NCBI GenBank assembly: GCA_934438135.1 | Contig: CAKSBP010000013.1 | Span: 1-64,000 of the forward strand | DNA: 64,000 nt | Origin: an uncultured Clostridium sp. | GTDB taxonomy: Bacteria > Bacillota > Clostridia > Lachnospirales > Lachnospiraceae | Direction: 5' to 3' | Shown here: positions 43,343 through 52,141 of the stretch, in pieces | Layout: each line of letters starts with the position of its first letter | Position numbering within the stretch: position 1 is the first letter of the stretch | Program-made: the position numbers and the translations under genes | Notes under the pieces: generated by a model | What the model was told of the DNA's origin: nothing | The model's database searches: none | The model's input: only the letters and a program-made list of their open reading frames with translations

Positions 43343-45439
43343 ATGAAAAAATTCAAAACCAGAGCTATGGCCATCCTTTTAACAATGACCATGGTACTTG
43401 CCGGGATAGTAGTTACACCTCTCCCTGCGAAGGCGGCCAGTGATGTGATTGACATCCAGATTCTTGCAACAAGTGATTTGCACGGACGTTTTGTCCCATA
43501 CGACTATGCGATTAACACAGCAGATAATTCAGGAAGTATTGCTCAGGTCGCTACGGTCGTAAAAGAATTAAGAAGCCAAAATCCAAATACATTATTGTTA
43601 GATTGCGGGGATACGATTCAAGACAATTCATCCGAACTGTTCTTAAACGAAGATATTCATCCTATGATTGCCGGCATGAACGAGTTAGGATATGACACAA
43701 TGACCATTGGAAACCATGAATTTAATTATGGAATGGATGTTCTTAAAAAGGTTATGAAGCAGTCTAAAGCAGCCGTGTTAGGTGGAAATGTTTATAATCC
43801 AGATGGAACAGGAATTGCTGATAAGTATAAAATCATCGAAAAAAATGGTATTAAGATTGCCGTCATTGGTATGGTAACTCCAAATATTACCAGATGGGAT
43901 GCAGCAAATTTAAAGGGGTATAAAGTAACAGACCCAGTAGAAGAAACCAAGAAAGTAATTGCTGAAATCAAAGATAAAGTGGATGTTATCATTGCAGCAG
44001 AACATATGGGTGAGGCCAATGAATATGGTCAAAAAGATTCCGGTGTTGTGGATCTTGCCAATGCATGCCCTCAGCTGGATGCAATCATAGCAGCTCATGA
44101 ACACAAAGCAGTAGAAGGTACATACTATAATAATGTGTTAACCGTTGAGAATAAAAGTGGTGGACAGACGGTTGCCAAAATTGATTTAAAATTACAAAAA
44201 GGTGACGATGGTAAATATAAAGTTGTTAACCGCACCTCTAAATTAATTGAAACAAAAGAATATCAAGCAGATAACTCAGTGGTAAATGCACTTTCTAAAT
44301 ATGATGAAATGGCAAAGAAAGATGCCAATGTTGTTATTGGTAAATTAACAGGTGGAGATTTGGTTCCAGCAGATGAAATCAAAGGAATCGCACAGGTTCA
44401 GCTGCAGGAAACACCAATGATTCATTTAATCAATGAAGTGCAGCTGCATTATTCAGGTGCAGATGTATCCGCGGCAGCATGCTTTAATTTAGCTGCGAAT
44501 ATGAAAGCTGGAGATATTCGTCGTTGTGACACTGCATTGATTTATAAATTTGCAAATACCTTATATAAGTTAGAAATGACAGGTGCCCAATTAAAGAAAT
44601 ATATGGAATGGTCTGCTTCTTATTATAATACATATAAAGATGGAGATTTAACGGTTTCTTACAATCCAGCCATTCGTGCCTACTTGTATGATCAGTTTGC
44701 GGGAGTAAATTATGATGTAAATATTTCAAAAGAGCCAGGAAACAGAATTGAAAATCTAACTAGAGCAGATGGTACGCCAATCAAGGACACTGATAAAATT
44801 ACAATTGCGGTAAATAACTACCGTGCAAATTCACAGCTTCTGACATACGGTGCTGTTTACAAAGCAGGGGAGAAGTTACCAAAGCTATTAGATATTGATA
44901 TTCATGGTGAAATTGGTGGTGTTCGTGAACTGATTGGTGATTACATCAAAAATGTGAAGAAAGGTGTGATTACACCAGAAGTATCCGGTAACTGGAAGAT
45001 TACAGGAAACTCTTGGAATAAAGAATTCCATCAGAAAGTAGTTGATTTAGCTGCAGCAGGAAAATTAGCAGTGCCTACTTCAGAAGATGGAAGAGATTCC
45101 AACGTTCGCTCTATTACAAAAGCGGATATTGCTTCTCTTGTCACCATTGTAAAACCAGGGAAAGTTACTGCTGTGAAAGCAAAGAGCAAAAAGGCCAAAA
45201 CAGCTTTGGTAACGTTCAAGTCTGTAAAAAATGCGGTAAGCTATGAAATCACTTACTCCATAGATAAGAAATTCAAAAAGGGTAATAAGACCATAAAAAC
45301 TGCAAAGACGTCAGCTGCAATTAAGAACTTAAAGAGCAAGAAGAAATATTATGTAAAAGTCAGAGCAGTAAAATATGATTTAAACGACAAAACGCTATAT
45401 GGAAGTTACAGTAAAGTGGCTTCCGTAAAGGTAAAATAA
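43343..45439 (+). CDS. Secreted 5'-nucleotidase/2',3'-cyclic phosphodiesterase (UshA/CpdB-like)
   Basis: A 698-residue exported metallophosphoesterase. A signal peptide (FKTRAMAILLTMTMVLAGIV, cut near AKAAS) precedes the calcineurin-like catalytic domain with ATSDLHGRF, LDCGDTIQDN, IGNHEFNYGMD and AAHEHKA, the metal-binding motifs. The 5'-nucleotidase C-terminal domain follows (about 330-540). The last 95 residues form an Fn3-like module ending YGSYSKVASVKVK. The frame is open upstream to 43235, but ATG 43343 has AGGAGG and starts the signal peptide. It hydrolyses extracellular nucleotides for phosphate and nucleoside salvage. No cell-wall anchor is seen. Confidence 0.9.
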   Translation: MKKFKTRAMAILLTMTMVLAGIVVTPLPAKAASDVIDIQILATSDLHGRFVPYDYAINTADNSGSIAQVATVVKELRSQNPNTLLLDCGDTIQDNSSELFLNEDIHPMIAGMNELGYDTMTIGNHEFNYGMDVLKKVMKQSKAAVLGGNVYNPDGTGIADKYKIIEKNGIKIAVIGMVTPNITRWDAANLKGYKVTDPVEETKKVIAEIKDKVDVIIAAEHMGEANEYGQKDSGVVDLANACPQLDAIIAAHEHKAVEGTYYNNVLTVENKSGGQTVAKIDLKLQKGDDGKYKVVNRTSKLIETKEYQADNSVVNALSKYDEMAKKDANVVIGKLTGGDLVPADEIKGIAQVQLQETPMIHLINEVQLHYSGADVSAAACFNLAANMKAGDIRRCDTALIYKFANTLYKLEMTGAQLKKYMEWSASYYNTYKDGDLTVSYNPAIRAYLYDQFAGVNYDVNISKEPGNRIENLTRADGTPIKDTDKITIAVNNYRANSQLLTYGAVYKAGEKLPKLLDIDIHGEIGGVRELIGDYIKNVKKGVITPEVSGNWKITGNSWNKEFHQKVVDLAAAGKLAVPTSEDGRDSNVRSITKADIASLVTIVKPGKVTAVKAKSKKAKTALVTFKSVKNAVSYEITYSIDKKFKKGNKTIKTAKTSAAIKNLKSKKKYYVKVRAVKYDLNDKTLYGSYSKVASVKVK

Positions 45440-45462
45440 TAAGAAAACTCTATGGAAATAGG

Positions 45463-45496
45463 AAAAACAGTCCGTTTAAAAGCGGGCTGTTTTTGT
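45463..45496 (+). terminator. Intrinsic terminator after the 5'-nucleotidase gene
   Basis: AAAAACAGTCCG pairs with CGGGCTGTTTTT (one G-T pair), followed by T. Confidence 0.85.
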
Positions 45497-45526
45497 TTAC
45501 TAATCCATTTCAAACGTACCCTGCCC

Positions 45527-45555
45527 TTGCTATTTTCCCTACATTAAGTTATACT
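45527..45555 (+). promoter_or_regulatory. Promoter of the rlmI-folate operon
   Basis: TTGCTA (45527-45532) and TATACT (45550-45555) with 17-base spacing, 46 bases before the methyltransferase start. Confidence 0.6.
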
Positions 45556-45601
45556 GACAGGGAAAAAGCTATCTTATCTAAGAACGGAGAGAAAAAGAAA
45601 A

Positions 45602-46807
45602 ATGAGTTATCCAGTAGTGAAACTGAAAAAAGGTGAAGGCAGGGAATTTAAAGCCGGAGGATTATGGATTTACGATAATGAAATTGCAGAAATAGAAGAA
45701 GGAACAGAAGATGGGGCATTTGTGACCGTTCATGACTTTGACGAGTATCCAATGGGAGTAGGCTTCTTAAACACCCAATCAACTATTTCCATCCGTATGA
45801 TGACAAAAGATGCGGAAGCCGTCATTGACCGTGCATTTTTAAAAAAACGCGTGGAAGACGCCTGGGCGTACCGGAAAAAAACCGTGGATACATCCAGCTG
45901 TCGTGTGATTTTCGGAGAAGCCGATTTTCTGCCAGGACTGGTAGTGGACAAGTTTTCTGACGTACTGGTTGTTCAGTCTTTAGCACTAGGAATTGATAAT
46001 GTAAAACATGAAATTGTAGAACTATTGCTGGAGATGTTTGAAAGAGAAGGCATACATATCAGAGGTGTTTACGAACGTAGCGATGCCAAAGTCCGCAGAC
46101 ATGAAGGAATGGAATGTGTAAAAGGATTTATTGGAAAAGAATTTGATACGAAAGTAGAGATCGTGGAAAACGGAGTAAAATATTATGTGGACGTGGCAGA
46201 AGGCCAGAAGACGGGATTTTTCCTGGATCAGAAATATAACCGTCTTGCAATGCAGAGCATCTGTAAAGATGCCGATGTACTGGACTGCTTTACTCATACC
46301 GGTTCTTTTGCTTTAAATGCAGCAGTTGCTGGTGCGAAAAGTGTATTAGGTGTCGATGCATCCGAACTTGGCGTAGAACAGGCTCGTGAAAATGCAAAAT
46401 TAAATGGAATAGAAGACATTGTTAAGTTTGAGTGTGCAGATGTATTTGATCTGCTTCCAAAATTTGAGGAAGAAGGAAAACACTTTGATGTGGTAATTCT
46501 TGATCCGCCTGCATTTACTAAATCCAGAGCATCTGTAAAAAATGCTACCAAGGGATATCGTGAAATTAATATGAGAGGTCTGAAATTAGTGAAGAACGGC
46601 GGTTATCTGGCAACCTGCTCCTGTTCTCATTTTATGACACCGGAATTATTTACCCAGACTATTAAGCAGGCAGCAAGAAGTGCCCATAAACGTTTAAGAC
46701 AGGTGGAATACCGTACACAGGCAGCGGATCATCCGATTTTATGGGCAGCAGATGAATCTCTGTATTTGAAATTTTACATTTTCCAGGTAGTGGATGAGAG
46801 ATATTAA
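45602..46807 (+). CDS. rlmI: Class I SAM-dependent rRNA methyltransferase, RlmI-like
   Basis: A 401-residue enzyme of the RlmI family (23S rRNA m5C1962). An N-terminal PUA domain (PVVKLKKGEGREFKAGGLWIYDNEI) is followed by the SAM-binding fold: DCFTHTGSFALNAAVAGAKSVLGVD is motif I, VILDPPAFTKSR holds the D-PP-F catalytic segment, and CSCSHF supplies the conserved cysteine. Length is normal. It is the first gene of a run with the folate genes, only 15 bases before folC, although the two functions are not obviously linked. Confidence 0.9.
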   Translation: MSYPVVKLKKGEGREFKAGGLWIYDNEIAEIEEGTEDGAFVTVHDFDEYPMGVGFLNTQSTISIRMMTKDAEAVIDRAFLKKRVEDAWAYRKKTVDTSSCRVIFGEADFLPGLVVDKFSDVLVVQSLALGIDNVKHEIVELLLEMFEREGIHIRGVYERSDAKVRRHEGMECVKGFIGKEFDTKVEIVENGVKYYVDVAEGQKTGFFLDQKYNRLAMQSICKDADVLDCFTHTGSFALNAAVAGAKSVLGVDASELGVEQARENAKLNGIEDIVKFECADVFDLLPKFEEEGKHFDVVILDPPAFTKSRASVKNATKGYREINMRGLKLVKNGGYLATCSCSHFMTPELFTQTIKQAARSAHKRLRQVEYRTQAADHPILWAADESLYLKFYIFQVVDERY

Positions 46808-46822
46808 AAGAGGATGACGAAC

Positions 46823-48148
46823 ATGAATTACGAACAGGCACTGGAGTTTATAGAAAACTATGCTCCCAAAGAGATGACTCTCGGTTTAGAAGCAATGACA
46901 AATCTGTTGGAAGGACTTTCCCATCCAGAAACTTCTCTTCGGATTGTGCATATTGCTGGAACCAATGGAAAAGGTTCTGTTGGTGCATATCTTGCTTATA
47001 TTCTGTCTGAGGCAGGCTATAAAATCGGTCGTTATGTTTCCCCAACGATTTTGGATTACCGCGAACGGATTCAGACCTTGGCTCAGGGTGAAGTGAAGTA
47101 CATTACCAAAGAATCGACGGCGGAGAAGGTAACTTGTATTCAAGGCGTGATGGAAAAACTGAAGCAGCAGGGAAAGAAACTTCCTACCCCATTTGAAATC
47201 GAGACAGCCATGGCATTTTTAGAATTTGCGGAGAAAAAATGTGATGTGGTTTTGCTGGAAACAGGGCTAGGCGGCAGGCTGGACGCAACGAATGCGATCC
47301 AGAACAAAGAACTGGCGTTGTTTACATCAATCAGCATGGATCATATGGGAATACTGGGGAATAGCATAGAAGAAATCACGAAAGAAAAAGCAGGTATTAT
47401 AAAGGAAGAAACAGATGTAGTTTGTTATGATTATGGAACAGAATGTACTGGAAAGAAAATATACGAAGTGTTGGAGAAAGCGTGTCAGAAAAAACATGCA
47501 AACCTGTTCCGCGCGGATTTTTCCAAGCTTCAGATAGAACAGTTTTCCTGGCAGGGAACGGATTTCCTTTACAAAGGAGAATCATATCATGTCAATCTGC
47601 TGGGAGAAAACCAGCCCTACAATGCAGTAACTGCTATTGAGGCAGCAAAGGTGCTTGCTGGTAAGAAATTTCGTATTCGTGAGACTCAGATCAAAAATGG
47701 ACTGCTACGGACAAAATGGCCGGGGAGATTCGATATTGTGGGTAAAAATCCGCTTTTATTAGTAGATGGTGCGCACAATGAGGATGCGGCATATTCTTTA
47801 AAGCATTCATTGGATGTGTATTTTCCAGGAAAGAAGCTGGTATTTATTATTGGTATTTTCGCGGATAAAGAATATGAGAAAATAGTAAGCATTACAGCAC
47901 CAAAAGCAAAAAAAATCATTACCATTGCATCGGAAAATTCAAGGGCACTTCCATCGAAAGAACTGATGGAGACAGCCAGAAAATACTGCGACGATGTGGA
48001 AGATAAAAAGAACATTAAAGAGGCACTTTCTTATGTGCAGACGATGAAAGAGGAAACGGTGATTGCATTCGGTTCCTTATCATTTCTTGGAGAAGTTTAT
48101 GATGTATATAAGAACAACGTAGAGAAAGCGCATGTGTCAGAAGCATAA
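46823..48148 (+). CDS. folC: Bifunctional folylpolyglutamate/dihydrofolate synthase
   Basis: A 441-residue ATP-dependent ligase that adds glutamate to dihydropteroate and folates. The P-loop GTNGKGSVGAYLAYIL, the following YVSPTI, and LLETGLGGRLDATNA are family signatures; LLVDGAHNEDAA marks the C-terminal domain. I chose ATG 46823 because AAGAGG lies nine bases upstream; ATG 46814 overlaps that site. It heads folC-folE-HD-folP-folBK. Confidence 0.93.
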   Translation: MNYEQALEFIENYAPKEMTLGLEAMTNLLEGLSHPETSLRIVHIAGTNGKGSVGAYLAYILSEAGYKIGRYVSPTILDYRERIQTLAQGEVKYITKESTAEKVTCIQGVMEKLKQQGKKLPTPFEIETAMAFLEFAEKKCDVVLLETGLGGRLDATNAIQNKELALFTSISMDHMGILGNSIEEITKEKAGIIKEETDVVCYDYGTECTGKKIYEVLEKACQKKHANLFRADFSKLQIEQFSWQGTDFLYKGESYHVNLLGENQPYNAVTAIEAAKVLAGKKFRIRETQIKNGLLRTKWPGRFDIVGKNPLLLVDGAHNEDAAYSLKHSLDVYFPGKKLVFIIGIFADKEYEKIVSITAPKAKKIITIASENSRALPSKELMETARKYCDDVEDKKNIKEALSYVQTMKEETVIAFGSLSFLGEVYDVYKNNVEKAHVSEA

Positions 48149-48172
48149 ATCAGTCTGGAAGGATGAAAGAGA

Positions 48173-48730
48173 ATGGATAAGAAAAAAATTGAACAGGCCG
48201 TAAAGCTATTTTTAGAAGGCATTGGAGAAGACGTAAACAGAGAGGGACTTATAGACACACCGGCACGTATCAGCAAAATGTGTGAAGAACTATTTACAGG
48301 GATCGGCAAGGATGCGTCAAAACATCTCTCAAAAACATTTACTGCCCAGAACAATGAGATGGTATTGGAAAAGGATATTACCTTCTATTCAGTATGCGAG
48401 CATCATTTCCTTCCATTCTATGGGAAGGTTCATATTGCCTATGTCCCAGATGGAAAGGTAGTAGGGCTTAGTAAACTGGCACGTACGGTGGAAGTATATG
48501 CGAGACGTGCACAGATTCAGGAACAGATGACAAGCCAGATTGCCGAAGATATTATGGAGAATTTACAGCCAAAGGGCGTTATGGTTTATATTGAAGCAGA
48601 GCATATGTGCATGACTATGCGTGGAATTAAGAAACCAGGCACAAGAACCATTTCTTTTGTAGGAAAAGGTGTATTTGAAACAGATGAAAGATTGAGAAGG
48701 ACATTTTTTCAACTTGTAAAGGAAGGCTGA
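48173..48730 (+). CDS. folE: GTP cyclohydrolase I
   Basis: A 185-residue type IA enzyme that forms 7,8-dihydroneopterin triphosphate from GTP. VCEHHFLPFYGKVHIAYVP contains the zinc-binding Cys-His, GLSKLARTVE the substrate loop and EAEHMCMTMRGIKKPG the second zinc cysteine. Length is normal. The HD-domain gene starts one base after its stop. Confidence 0.97.
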   Translation: MDKKKIEQAVKLFLEGIGEDVNREGLIDTPARISKMCEELFTGIGKDASKHLSKTFTAQNNEMVLEKDITFYSVCEHHFLPFYGKVHIAYVPDGKVVGLSKLARTVEVYARRAQIQEQMTSQIAEDIMENLQPKGVMVYIEAEHMCMTMRGIKKPGTRTISFVGKGVFETDERLRRTFFQLVKEG

Positions 48731-48731
48731 T

Positions 48732-49214
48732 ATGAACAGAATTTCAAAAATAAGAAAGCATCCGGTTTATCAAAAATCATTGGGAAAAATAGAGGTGTTT
48801 GAGGAAGAACGAATTTACTGTAGGCATAATATGGAGCATTTTCTGGATGTGGCACGGATTGCATCCATTCTTGCAATGGAGGAAAAACTGAAGATATCAC
48901 GGGAAATGATTTATGCAGCAGCACTTCTTCACGACATTGGAAGATGCTTGGAATATGAACAGAAATGTTCCCATGAGTCCGGCAGCATTGTACTGGCATT
49001 TAAAATCCTGCCGGACTGCGGGTTCTCGGAGGAAGAAGTCCATGTACTTGCAGAAGCTATTGCCCAGCACAGAGAAAAGGGAATGGCGGCAAAAGGAACG
49101 TTGGGAGAGATTCTTTATCGTGCAGACAAACTTTCCAGACCTTGCTATCAATGCAAGGCATCGGATACCTGTAAATGGGAAGACACAAAAAGAAACCATG
49201 AAATTTCATATTAG
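48732..49214 (+). CDS. HD-domain phosphohydrolase within the folate operon
   Basis: A 160-residue HD-superfamily protein. His at RHNMEHFLDVARIA, the HD pair in AAALLHDIGRCLEYE, and a downstream IAQHREKG provide the metal ligands. The C-terminal tail carries C-x2-C-x5-C (PCYQCKASDTC), which could be a small metal site. It starts one base after folE and is followed 15 bases later by folP. No Nudix (FolQ/NudB) gene for removing phosphates from dihydroneopterin triphosphate is in the operon, so this protein is a reasonable candidate for that step. HD enzymes acting on pterin phosphates exist (archaeal MptB). That role is inferred. Confidence 0.8.
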   Translation: MNRISKIRKHPVYQKSLGKIEVFEEERIYCRHNMEHFLDVARIASILAMEEKLKISREMIYAAALLHDIGRCLEYEQKCSHESGSIVLAFKILPDCGFSEEEVHVLAEAIAQHREKGMAAKGTLGEILYRADKLSRPCYQCKASDTCKWEDTKRNHEISY

Positions 49215-49229
49215 GAAAGGGAAATAATT

Positions 49230-50054
49230 ATGAGTAAACAGATTATAATAGGCAGCCGTACATTTGATTTAGAAAAACATTCATATGTAATGGGGATTTT
49301 AAATGTAACACCAGATTCTTTTTCAGATGGTGGAAAGTTTAATCAAATGGAACAGTGTCTTAAGCATGCAGAAGAAATGATTCAGGATGGAGCAGCAATT
49401 CTTGATGTAGGTGGTGAATCTACTCGTCCAGGTTATACACAGATTTCTGACGAAGAGGAAATCGAACGCGTTGTGCCTGTTATTGAAGCATTGAAGAAAC
49501 GATTTGACATTCCCATTTCCATTGATACGTATAAAGCAGAAGTTGCAAAGCATGCAGCAGCTGCTGGAGCAGACCTGATTAACGATATCTGGGGACTGAA
49601 ATATGATGATAAAATGGCGCAAATAGTAAAAAATTCTGGCACGGCAGTCTGTATCATGCATAATCGGAAAAATACAGACTATCAGGATTTCCTGACAGAC
49701 TGGAAACATGACCTGGAAGAGTCTATTTCTATTGCACAAAAGGCAGGCATTGATGAAAAGAAAATGATTCTTGATCCAGGTGTTGGCTTTGCAAAGACAT
49801 ATGAAATGAATCTTCAGGCAATCAAACATCTGGAAGAACTGCATGTTTATGGATATCCGCTTCTTCTGGGAACATCCAGAAAATCTGTCATTGGATTAAC
49901 CCTTGATCTTCCAGTGGAAGAAAGAGAAGAGGGAACTCTTGCAACAACGGTTATGGCAGTGATGAAAGGCTGTCAGTTCATACGTGTACACGATGTAAAG
50001 AAAAATGTACGTGCAATAAAAATGGCAGAGGCAGTATTGTACTCTGACAGATAG
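49230..50054 (+). CDS. folP: Dihydropteroate synthase
   Basis: A 274-residue TIM-barrel enzyme that joins 6-hydroxymethyl-dihydropterin diphosphate to p-aminobenzoate. GILNVTPDSFSDGG near residue 22 and ILDVGGESTRPGY are the two diagnostic motifs; DPGVGFAKTYEMN and GTSRKSVIG complete the substrate site. GAAAGGG precedes the ATG. It is the target of sulfonamides. Nothing unusual. Confidence 0.97.
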   Translation: MSKQIIIGSRTFDLEKHSYVMGILNVTPDSFSDGGKFNQMEQCLKHAEEMIQDGAAILDVGGESTRPGYTQISDEEEIERVVPVIEALKKRFDIPISIDTYKAEVAKHAAAAGADLINDIWGLKYDDKMAQIVKNSGTAVCIMHNRKNTDYQDFLTDWKHDLEESISIAQKAGIDEKKMILDPGVGFAKTYEMNLQAIKHLEELHVYGYPLLLGTSRKSVIGLTLDLPVEEREEGTLATTVMAVMKGCQFIRVHDVKKNVRAIKMAEAVLYSDR

Positions 50055-50063
50055 GAGGCACCG

Positions 50064-50879
50064 GTGGATACAATTACAATCAAAGACCTGGAAGTTTATG
50101 GAAAGCATGGTGTTCTGAAAGAAGAAAATGTGCTGGGACAGAAGTTTCTGATAACAGCAGTTTTATATGTAGATGCAGCCAAGGCTGGAGATTCTGACCA
50201 GTTAGAGGATTCTGTAAGTTACGCAGAAGTGGCACATGAAGTCAATGATTTCTTTAAGGAACATACCTATCAGCTGATTGAGGCAGTTGCCCAGCAGCTG
50301 GCATACAGAATTTTAATGAAGTTTCCTGTAGAAAAAGTGAGCATAGAAGTAAAGAAGCCGTGGGCACCAATTCTGCTTCCATTGGACACGGTTTCTGTGA
50401 AATTAGAAAGACAGTGGCATACAGTATATTTTAGCATTGGATCTAATATGGGAGAAAAAGAAAAGAATCTAAAGGATGCAGTTAATATGCTGGATGAGAA
50501 TCCTAAAATCCGAGTAACGAAAATATCGGATTTTCTGGTTACAGAACCTTATGGTGGAGTAGAGCAGGATGATTTCTTAAATGCAGCGCTAGAAGTAAAA
50601 ACATTACTTACACCAAGAGAAATCCTAGCTGAAATCGGAAAAATCGAGCAGGCATTAAAGCGAGAACGACTTATTCACTGGGGACCAAGAACCATTGATT
50701 TGGATATTTTATTATATGACGATCAAGTTGTGAGAGAACCGGATTTATGTATTCCGCATATTGAAATGCATAAGCGTCAATTTGTATTAGAACCCCTGGA
50801 ACAGATAGCACCGCAGGCAGTGCATCCGCTTCTTGAGAAGACCGTGTATCAGATGCTTTCTGAGCTTGTAAAACAGTAA
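50064..50879 (+). CDS. folBK: Bifunctional dihydroneopterin aldolase / HPPK
   Basis: A 271-residue fusion. Residues 1-115 are dihydroneopterin aldolase (IKDLEVYGKHGVLKEEN; SYAEVAHEVNDF; EVKKPWAPI), and 120-271 are 6-hydroxymethyl-dihydropterin pyrophosphokinase (YFSIGSNMGEKEKNL; GPRTIDLDILLYDDQ; PHIEMHKRQFVLEPL). GTG start at 50064 with AGGAGG five bases upstream. With folE, folP and folC it covers the pterin branch except phosphate removal. Confidence 0.95.
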   Translation: MDTITIKDLEVYGKHGVLKEENVLGQKFLITAVLYVDAAKAGDSDQLEDSVSYAEVAHEVNDFFKEHTYQLIEAVAQQLAYRILMKFPVEKVSIEVKKPWAPILLPLDTVSVKLERQWHTVYFSIGSNMGEKEKNLKDAVNMLDENPKIRVTKISDFLVTEPYGGVEQDDFLNAALEVKTLLTPREILAEIGKIEQALKRERLIHWGPRTIDLDILLYDDQVVREPDLCIPHIEMHKRQFVLEPLEQIAPQAVHPLLEKTVYQMLSELVKQ

Positions 50880-50882
50880 AAC

Positions 50883-50950
50883 ACTTTGTAGACAGAAAAA
50901 AGCAGACTATCCCAAACTCCCCGTTAGTCTGCTTGTTCTGTTTACAAAGT
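50883..50950. terminator. Bidirectional terminator between folBK and the DUF5050-like gene
   Basis: An extended hairpin: ACTTTGTAGACAG plus AGCAGACTA on the left pair with TAGTCTGCT plus CTGTTTACAAAGT on the right, with an internal A-rich loop. It lies between two convergent genes. Confidence 0.8.
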
Positions 50951-50954
50951 ATAA

Positions 50955-51977
50955 TTACTTCTTCGGTGGATTAAACAAACTCGCTTCTGGATTCTTTTCC
51001 ACTGGAAAGATATAATTAAGTTCCGTATCGAACTCCTTAAAAAATACATAATTGCTTGTGACGTGGATACTGTTGAAATTTCCTTTGAGAATGCTCTGCG
51101 TTTTTTTGTTTTTAAGTGTCATCTGATACAGGCCGTTATCTTTCGCATTATCAATTTGATAATACAGATATTTCTGGTCATTGCTGACATTAAAGGTACT
51201 GACATGTTCATTCACCAGAATTTTCTGCCCGGAACCATCCAGATTCATTCGTCCCACGTTGTAGTCCTTATCTAAATCCAGATAATATAGAAAATTTCCA
51301 GATAACATAACACAGCCAAAGTTCCCTTCTGCAATCAAATCTTTTTCCTTAGTTTTCAGGTTGTAGCTGTAAATATTATGGTTACCATCAATTTCTGCAT
51401 AATAGAGAACATCATTTTTTACAGAGGCAGGACTGATGGAAGAACGAAGCACACAGGAACCAGTTTTGCCGTCTATTTTTACACCATAAAGAGAAATACC
51501 CTTCTCTTCATCATAATGCTGGTAGTAAACCGTATTTCCGCTTAGGGCAAGGTCTCCTGAAGAGTTAGAATATAAGGTTACTGCGTCGGAACCATTCTTA
51601 TTGATTCGATATAATCCTTTTTTTGCAATTCCAATCATACTTGAACCATTGTCTTTTTTGCTGGCTGCTTTTTTACTATCCAGAATAGAGTAATAAGCGT
51701 ATTTACCTGCAGCATTTATCTGTTTTACGGCACAGTTGGTAAGACGTTTAAAGTTGGTACAATTGGAATCCATGGAATATAATTTGTCAGAATCATTTGA
51801 ATTGGCGAAGTATATTTTATTATCGTATTCACAGAACAGACCGCCGTTTAATAGATTGCCGGCAGTACTGCCAATCGCATCTGCGTCGTTGTAGATGACT
51901 CGGCTGGCGATATTTGCATAAACAATAAAGCATATGATTCCTAAAGTGATGACTGCTAAAAAAATTTTCTTTTTCAC
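50955..51977 (-). CDS. Membrane-anchored DUF5050-like propeller protein
   Basis: A 340-residue protein with an N-terminal membrane anchor or signal (KKKIFLAVITLGIICFIVYANIA) and an external domain of repeated blocks such as IYFANSNDSDKLYSMDSN, TVYYQHYDEEKGISLYGVKIDG, LYYAEIDGNHNIYSYN and LYYLDLDKDYNVGRMNLDGSG. This is the DUF5050/TolB-like propeller pattern of clostridial surface proteins. GTG 51977 has AAGGAGG eight bases upstream; an ATG at 51998 overlaps that site. It is divergent from pheA. Function unknown. Confidence 0.7.
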   Translation of the reverse strand: MKKKIFLAVITLGIICFIVYANIASRVIYNDADAIGSTAGNLLNGGLFCEYDNKIYFANSNDSDKLYSMDSNCTNFKRLTNCAVKQINAAGKYAYYSILDSKKAASKKDNGSSMIGIAKKGLYRINKNGSDAVTLYSNSSGDLALSGNTVYYQHYDEEKGISLYGVKIDGKTGSCVLRSSISPASVKNDVLYYAEIDGNHNIYSYNLKTKEKDLIAEGNFGCVMLSGNFLYYLDLDKDYNVGRMNLDGSGQKILVNEHVSTFNVSNDQKYLYYQIDNAKDNGLYQMTLKNKKTQSILKGNFNSIHVTSNYVFFKEFDTELNYIFPVEKNPEASLFNPPKK

Positions 51978-52061
51978 GTGTTTGCCTCCTTGGAACATAC
52001 TTTCTGCCCCATATTATAATGTAAGAAAATTAATTCTGCAACTAGAAAAAGGCATCTCAAC

Positions 52062-52090
52062 TTGTCATTTTAAGGGCGCTAGTATATAAT
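52062..52090 (+). promoter_or_regulatory. pheA promoter
   Basis: TTGTCA (52062-52067), 17-base spacer, perfect TATAAT (52085-52090). The leader to the start codon is about 45 bases, too short for a classical attenuator. Confidence 0.75.
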
Positions 52091-52141
52091 AAGGAGAAAG
52101 TCTCTACTTACATAAAACGATTAATGGAAGGAACGAACAGT

